DNA of 8,310 nt from JBHIAG01 sp046758465 (GTDB lineage Bacteria > Acidobacteriota > Terriglobia > Acidiferrales > 2-02-FULL-67-57): assembly GCA_046758465.1 (NCBI GenBank), contig JBHIAG010000091.1, positions 1 to 8,310 on the forward strand. Direction: 5' to 3'. Shown here piece by piece: positions 4,958 to 8,310 of this stretch. Position 1 is the first letter of the stretch; every line of letters starts with the position of its first letter. Made by a program: the position numbers and the translations under genes. The notes beneath the pieces are model-generated. The model had not been told where the DNA came from. It saw only the letters and a list, made by a program, of their open reading frames with translations, and did not search any database.

Positions 4958-7158
4958 GCCCACTACCCACACGCATTGCAGAACCCGACGAAGCGGGCGA
5001 GACCGGCGGCGCCCCCACCAGCGGAGCAGGTGGGGGTGGCGGTGGTACCGCCGCCGGCAGCCCCACGCCGCTGCCGGCGCCGGGCCAGACAGAGAAGACC
5101 GAGCTGCTCCAAGCAGCCCTGGGCCAGCCGGTGCCCCTCGCCTACGGGCGCCACATCGTCGGCGGCAACGTCGTCTTCATGCACAAGAACGCTCCCGAAA
5201 CTTCGGGAGAAACCTCTACCCTCTTCCTTGCCCTGGGCGAAGGCGAATGGGACGGGCCGGAAGTCGTCTGGGTGAACGGCGTGGCGATTGCTTTGACCGC
5301 CACCTCGCTCTTTCACTTCCATCCCGGCACCGAAGGCGAGCTGGATGGTGAAAGCGACCCGGCAACGCCCAACCAGAAGATTTGCAGCTTCTATCCCCCC
5401 ACCTTCACCCCCCAGCTTACCTTCTCCCGCACCGCCTATGCCGCGTTCAAGCTCAAGCCCGACCCCACCGCCCCCGGGCCCGCCTACGACATCCGCGGCG
5501 TCTACCGAACCATGAAGGTGCGCCAGTTTGACAGCGCCGGCAACCAGCTCGCCTACAGCTACTCGGCCAATCCGGCCTGGTGCATCCTCGATCTGCTCAT
5601 CCGGCGAGCGTACGCCCCCCACCAGCTTGCCGGCGAAACTTTGACCGCCGCGGTGAAGGCTCGCATCAACTTCGCCGCCTTCAAGACTGCCGCCGATGAG
5701 TGCGACTTCGACATCGGCGGCGGAACCAAGCGCTTTGAAGCCCACGTCGCCTTCGTGGACCCCACCGACCTGGCCCGGGCGCTCGAGCAGATGCTGCTGC
5801 TCTGCCGCGGCTACCTGATTGAGAACGCCGGCAAGATTGCCCTCTTCATCGACCAAGACCGCTCCAGCGTCGCCAGCTTCACCCGCGACGCCATCGCCGC
5901 GGGCTCGCTCCAGTTCGCTCACAAGGACCTGCGCTCGCTTGCCAACCACTACCTCCTGCACTTTCGGGCGCTCGATTCCGGCGGCGGCGACGCCAAAAAG
6001 GATTTCCAGCCGCAGCTCAAGCAGTTCACCGACGAAGACCACCAGGACCAGGTCGGGCGCATCATCACGGCCAAGATTGACTTCGGCAACCAAACCCCGG
6101 AGCGCACCGAACGCCTGGGGGAATACCTCCGCCGACGCACCCTCAACCTGACGCGCCACCTGCGCGCACGTTTGCTCTCTGGCGCAGCGGACGCCATTGA
6201 CCTGCTGCCCGGCGACATCGCCACCTTCCCCGATGACCTCGATGCCGCCAGTAGCGCCACGCGCAACTATGAAATCCTCGAAATCACCGACGAGCCGGAC
6301 GGCGCCCGGGAAGTGTTCGCGCAGGAGTTTGACTCTTCAATTTTCGTGGATACGGCAGGGCCGCAGCAGGCGGCCGCGCCGCCCGCACCGGAGCCGGCGC
6401 CCGGGCCGGTGGTGCAGCACGAAGAGAACTGGCTGGTGAACTCCTCTTTCTTCATCGCCGGGGTGGCCGGGCAGGAAGGCACCGACCTGCCCAAATATCA
6501 CCAGCGCTACTCCAACGCGGGCGGGACGCCGGGCTCAGCCGAGGTCGAATATCTGGCCGCCGAAGACTGGCTCAAGCTCAAGACCTCCACCTCGACGGTG
6601 GACAAAATTGGTTTCCGTACCCTGTGGAAGAACCTGGGACGCTTGTTCAAGCCGGCCGAGTACCTCACCATCACCTTCAGCCTGCGGCATACAGGCGGCT
6701 CGGGAACCTACGACAAAGCGGTGCGGGTCAAGCTCGACTCCGAAGCCGAGGACTACACCGACGACAACGAAAATAAACTGGAACTCGTCATCCCAGCCAA
6801 CTCCATCCCCAGCAGCTTGGTGCTGCGCTTCGGCACGACGAAGCTGAAGTCCACCGCCCAGGTGCCGGACGCCCTCAACCTCTTCCTCTGGTCGGAGGCC
6901 ACGGCCGCGGCCCAGGCAAACTTCGACCTCGAGGTTGACTGGGTGGCGCTGGCGCGCGGCCGGCGACCCTCCAAGTGGGTGCCGTTGCTCGTGCCCGACA
7001 GCGAAATCACCTGGGACAGCGGTCCCGGGCTCTACGCACTGCCGGCGTGGCTGGTAAAAGGCTCCGTGCCTTCCCTAGACTCCGGCGGCGCGGGTGCCAG
7101 CTCCGGCATCGGCTCGGGCGGCGCTGACCGCGAAGAGGGCACGTTGCAAATTCTCTGA
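4954..7158 (+). CDS. Phage tail tip / central fibre attachment protein (gpJ- or GTA gp15-like)
   Basis: The protein has 734 residues and starts at the ATG overlapping the stop of the hub gene; there is no clear ribosome binding site, so translation is probably coupled. Residues 15-47 are a Gly/Pro/Ala linker. GQPVPLAYGRHIVGG (57-71) is the typical opening of tail-tip proteins of the gpJ type. ALGEGEWDGPEVVWVNG (93-109) follows, then YSANPAWCILDLL (203-214), the conserved block of Phage-tail_3-like proteins. Residues 265-465 continue the hub fold (PTDLARALEQML, DLLPGDIATF, YEILEITDE). After a Pro-rich linker (472-486), residues 492-670 look like a beta-sandwich carbohydrate-binding-type module (ENWLVNSSFF, YLTITFSLRHTGGSGTYDKAVRV, FDLEVDWVALARG). 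The C-terminus is Gly/Ser-rich. It would close the tail tip and carry fibres. Unlike the lambda and GTA orders, no NlpC/P60 peptidase gene lies between it and the hub gene. Confidence 0.86.
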   Translation: MSPLPTRIAEPDEAGETGGAPTSGAGGGGGGTAAGSPTPLPAPGQTEKTELLQAALGQPVPLAYGRHIVGGNVVFMHKNAPETSGETSTLFLALGEGEWDGPEVVWVNGVAIALTATSLFHFHPGTEGELDGESDPATPNQKICSFYPPTFTPQLTFSRTAYAAFKLKPDPTAPGPAYDIRGVYRTMKVRQFDSAGNQLAYSYSANPAWCILDLLIRRAYAPHQLAGETLTAAVKARINFAAFKTAADECDFDIGGGTKRFEAHVAFVDPTDLARALEQMLLLCRGYLIENAGKIALFIDQDRSSVASFTRDAIAAGSLQFAHKDLRSLANHYLLHFRALDSGGGDAKKDFQPQLKQFTDEDHQDQVGRIITAKIDFGNQTPERTERLGEYLRRRTLNLTRHLRARLLSGAADAIDLLPGDIATFPDDLDAASSATRNYEILEITDEPDGAREVFAQEFDSSIFVDTAGPQQAAAPPAPEPAPGPVVQHEENWLVNSSFFIAGVAGQEGTDLPKYHQRYSNAGGTPGSAEVEYLAAEDWLKLKTSTSTVDKIGFRTLWKNLGRLFKPAEYLTITFSLRHTGGSGTYDKAVRVKLDSEAEDYTDDNENKLELVIPANSIPSSLVLRFGTTKLKSTAQVPDALNLFLWSEATAAAQANFDLEVDWVALARGRRPSKWVPLLVPDSEITWDSGPGLYALPAWLVKGSVPSLDSGGAGASSGIGSGGADREEGTLQIL
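5012..5079. repeat. Inverted-repeat-rich linker at the tail tip N-terminus
   Basis: Two hairpins lie close together: CCCCCACC (5012-5019) with GGTGGGGG (5029-5036), and CGCCGGCAG (5052-5060) with CTGCCGGCG (5071-5079). They encode the flexible Gly/Ala/Pro linker before the conserved domain. Such linkers easily form inverted repeats in GC-rich DNA, so function is doubtful. Confidence 0.4.
5192..5209. repeat. Perfect 8-bp inverted repeat in the tail tip gene
   Basis: CTCCCGAA and TTCGGGAG flank AC. It encodes PETSGE, a loop between two predicted strands. It is less GC-extreme than the other palindromes. Confidence 0.45.
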
Positions 7159-7163
7159 AGGAG
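7158..7163 (+). promoter_or_regulatory. Orphan Shine-Dalgarno sequence at the end of the tail tip gene
   Basis: AAGGAG overlaps the TGA stop at 7156-7158 but has no ATG, GTG or TTG at a usable distance; the next candidate starts are at 7192 (wrong frame) and 7220. It may be the remnant of the original start region of the downstream gene. Confidence 0.4.
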
Positions 7164-7205
7164 TCATCGTAGAGTCGCAGGACAGAAAACAGTGCAGGGC
7201 AGAAA

Positions 7206-7212
7206 AAGAGGA
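7206..7212 (+). promoter_or_regulatory. Shine-Dalgarno sequence for the fibre-like gene
   Basis: AAGAGGA lies seven bases before the ATG at 7220 and is the main reason for choosing this start over the later GTG codons at 7394, 7397 and 7427. Confidence 0.55.
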
Positions 7213-7219
7213 ACCGGAA

Positions 7220-8310
7220 ATGCGTTCTGCCGAATTCAAGTCTATGTCGAGCCCAGCGGCCCCCTTGTCCCGAGCGGAGTCGAGGGATGCCACTGGGAAC
7301 CCACGGGGAGAAGCCCATGGGCTGAACAATTCTCCGTCGAACCCCGTGGCCCCGGCCACGGGGAGAAGCTTTTTTGCCTGGTTAACTGGGCTGGTGGTGG
7401 CGGCGCTGCTTTGCTGCCCTGCGGTAGTGGCCGCCACCACCTCGAAGTCCTTCCGCCGGCGGGTTGCTTTCGCTGCGCTTCTGCTGGCGCTTTGCTTGGC
7501 CCCGCTGAGCGCGGCGCTCGCCTCCACCGTTACCGGCACGGTGAAGCGCCCCGACGGCACACTGGTGAACGGCACCATCGAGTTCATCCTGAGCCAGCAG
7601 GCGAAGACCACCACCCCGCCCGTCATTTATGTCCCTGTGAAGACTACATGCGCAGTGACGGGCGGGGCCATCGCTGCCGGTTGCACCGTACAGGGCAACG
7701 ATACGCTCGACCCCGCTGGAACCTTCTACCGGGTGCGTGTGGTGGACACCAACAACATCGTGGTAATGCCGCTCACCAACTACACCATCGCGGGGGCAAC
7801 GGTGGATCTAGGCTCGCTGCCCATCACCGCCCAGGCCACGCTCGTGCCGCCGACCGGCTCGGTGACCGGTGATATGAACGTCACCGGCAACCTGACCGTG
7901 GGCGGCTCGGCCACCTTCGGCGCCGATCCCCAGGTGTTCTCTCACCTGCGCTTCTCCGGGCTCACCGCCGACCCGGCCACCGTGACCAGCGGTTCCACCT
8001 GGTATCGCTCCGACCTCGACAGCCAACGCCTGCGCATGGGCAAAATCGAGCTGTGGGACGGCGGCCAGTTCGTGGACCTGAAAGCCGCGGCGACCAATAC
8101 CTTGGAGACGGGCGCGGCGCTGACCACCACCAGTATCGCCGGCATCCGCACCAAGCGGATGAATTTCACCCGCTGGGTTGATCCCGACCTCTGGACGGAA
8201 GCCGGCGTCACGGCCAAGATCGATGCTGCCATCAACGACTGCGGCGGGCTGCCCTGCCTGGTGGCGCTGCCGTCGAACCTCGGCGCGGGCGAGCCCACCA
8301 GCGTGCCCGG
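7220..8310 (+). CDS. Tail fibre/spike-like protein with signal-peptide-like N-terminus (3' partial)
   Basis: The frame is open to the window end (363 codons visible). Residues 1-48 are low-complexity and repeat-derived. Two hydrophobic segments follow: about 51-72 (FFAWLTGLVVAALLCCPAVV) and, after KSFRRR, 82-98 with a signal-peptidase-like site SAALA|S after residue 101. Residues 102-215 begin TVTGTVKRPDGTLVNGTIEF, a beta domain like those at the start of fibre or BppU-type baseplate proteins. MNVTGNLTVGGSATFG (219-234) is a short fibre-shaft-like repeat. STWYRSDLDSQRLRM and IELWDGGQFVDL follow. From 330, VTAKIDAAINDCGGLPCLVALP resembles the first turns of a pectate-lyase-type beta-helix, as in tailspikes. 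It probably binds or cleaves glycan. If translation starts at GTG 7427, the second hydrophobic segment becomes a normal signal peptide. A secreted, non-virion protein is the alternative. Confidence 0.7.
   Translation, partial: MRSAEFKSMSSPAAPLSRAESRDATGNPRGEAHGLNNSPSNPVAPATGRSFFAWLTGLVVAALLCCPAVVAATTSKSFRRRVAFAALLLALCLAPLSAALASTVTGTVKRPDGTLVNGTIEFILSQQAKTTTPPVIYVPVKTTCAVTGGAIAAGCTVQGNDTLDPAGTFYRVRVVDTNNIVVMPLTNYTIAGATVDLGSLPITAQATLVPPTGSVTGDMNVTGNLTVGGSATFGADPQVFSHLRFSGLTADPATVTSGSTWYRSDLDSQRLRMGKIELWDGGQFVDLKAAATNTLETGAALTTTSIAGIRTKRMNFTRWVDPDLWTEAGVTAKIDAAINDCGGLPCLVALPSNLGAGEPTSVP
7264..7287. repeat. Probable dispersed repeat unit in the 5' part of the fibre-like gene
   Basis: The stretch begins CTTGTCCCGAG and ends GTCGAGGGA, with TCCC/GGGA ends. 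I recall very similar sequence scattered in intergenic DNA of several environmental bacteria, but only a search can show this. It encodes LSRAESRD, an unlikely conserved peptide, and lies just upstream of other repeats (7301-7369). Confidence 0.4.
7301..7375 (+). repeat. Repeat and hairpin cluster, weak terminator-like
   Basis: The 14-mer CCACGGGGAGAAGC occurs at 7301-7314 and 7356-7369. A 12-bp palindrome AGCCCATGGGCT lies at 7312-7323. A strong hairpin has arms CCCCGTGGCC (7342-7351) and GGCCACGGGG (7354-7363) with a 2-nt loop, followed after six bases by T6 (7370-7375). The gap between stem and T-run makes a Rho-independent terminator doubtful. If the fibre gene starts at 7220, all this is coding; if it starts at 7427, it is a structured leader. 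Confidence 0.6.

Noticed and set aside
4963..6159. Minus-strand open frame of 398 codons opposite the tail tip gene
   Set aside because: It is a shadow of a well-supported gene with conserved motifs; its Gly/Val/Glu-rich product has no recognisable fold.
6369..6383. GGCGGC/GCCGCC inverted repeat in the Pro-rich linker of the tail tip gene
   Set aside because: A 6-bp stem of pure G and C in an Ala/Pro linker is expected by chance.
7192..7872. GTG-started plus-strand frame of 226 codons over the fibre-like gene start
   Set aside because: Its product loses all beta-domain features; the other frame gives signal-like segments, fibre-like repeats and remains open to the window end.

Overview
The window is a high-GC stretch with every gene on the + strand. 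It reads as the tail module of a siphovirus-type phage or prophage, or of a gene-transfer-agent-like remnant. Gene order and domain content follow the lambda-like/GTA-like tail plan: two small genes, tape measure, distal-tail (Dit-like) protein, hub protein of the BR0599/DUF2163 type with a four-cysteine signature, large tail-tip protein, then a fibre/spike-like protein cut by the window end. No integrase, tRNA, rRNA, CRISPR array or host housekeeping gene is visible. The host cannot be named from this. High GC, short GC-rich palindromes inside genes and GTACAAG/CTTGTAC-type intergenic repeats remind me of Acidobacteriota and similar environmental genomes, but that is recollection, not evidence.

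Layout. 1-864: 3' part of a protein made of two copies of one domain; by position and its 'RPPTAED' motif it may be a tail-assembly-chaperone-like protein. 861-1316: small protein ending in a CxxC...CxxC zinc ribbon, overlapping its neighbour by ATGA. 1323-2759: tape measure protein with a very Gly-rich hydrophobic core. 2760-2869: spacer with heptamer-phased inverted repeat E1. 2870-3658: Dit-like protein with a C-terminal beta-sandwich that looks carbohydrate-binding. 3659-3742: spacer with E2, a second, collinear copy of the same repeat. 3743-4957: hub protein whose cysteine pairs are split by a duplicated domain. 4954-7158: tail-tip protein with a C-terminal beta-sandwich. 7159-7219: short spacer. 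7220-8310: fibre/spike-like protein, partial, with signal-peptide-like segments and repeat-derived DNA in its 5' part.

In the usual assembly scheme the tape measure and chaperone-type proteins set tail length, the Dit, hub and tip proteins build the distal end, and the fibre binds or degrades surface glycan. Three proteins carry putative glycan-facing modules, so the region looks like a host-recognition end.

The most unusual signals are: (1) two similar inverted repeats that flank exactly one gene, the Dit-like gene; (2) palindromic in-frame inserts in the first gene that its own second domain copy lacks; (3) a tandem domain duplication inserted between the cysteine pairs of the hub protein; (4) Sec-signal-like hydrophobic segments in front of a tail-fibre-like protein.
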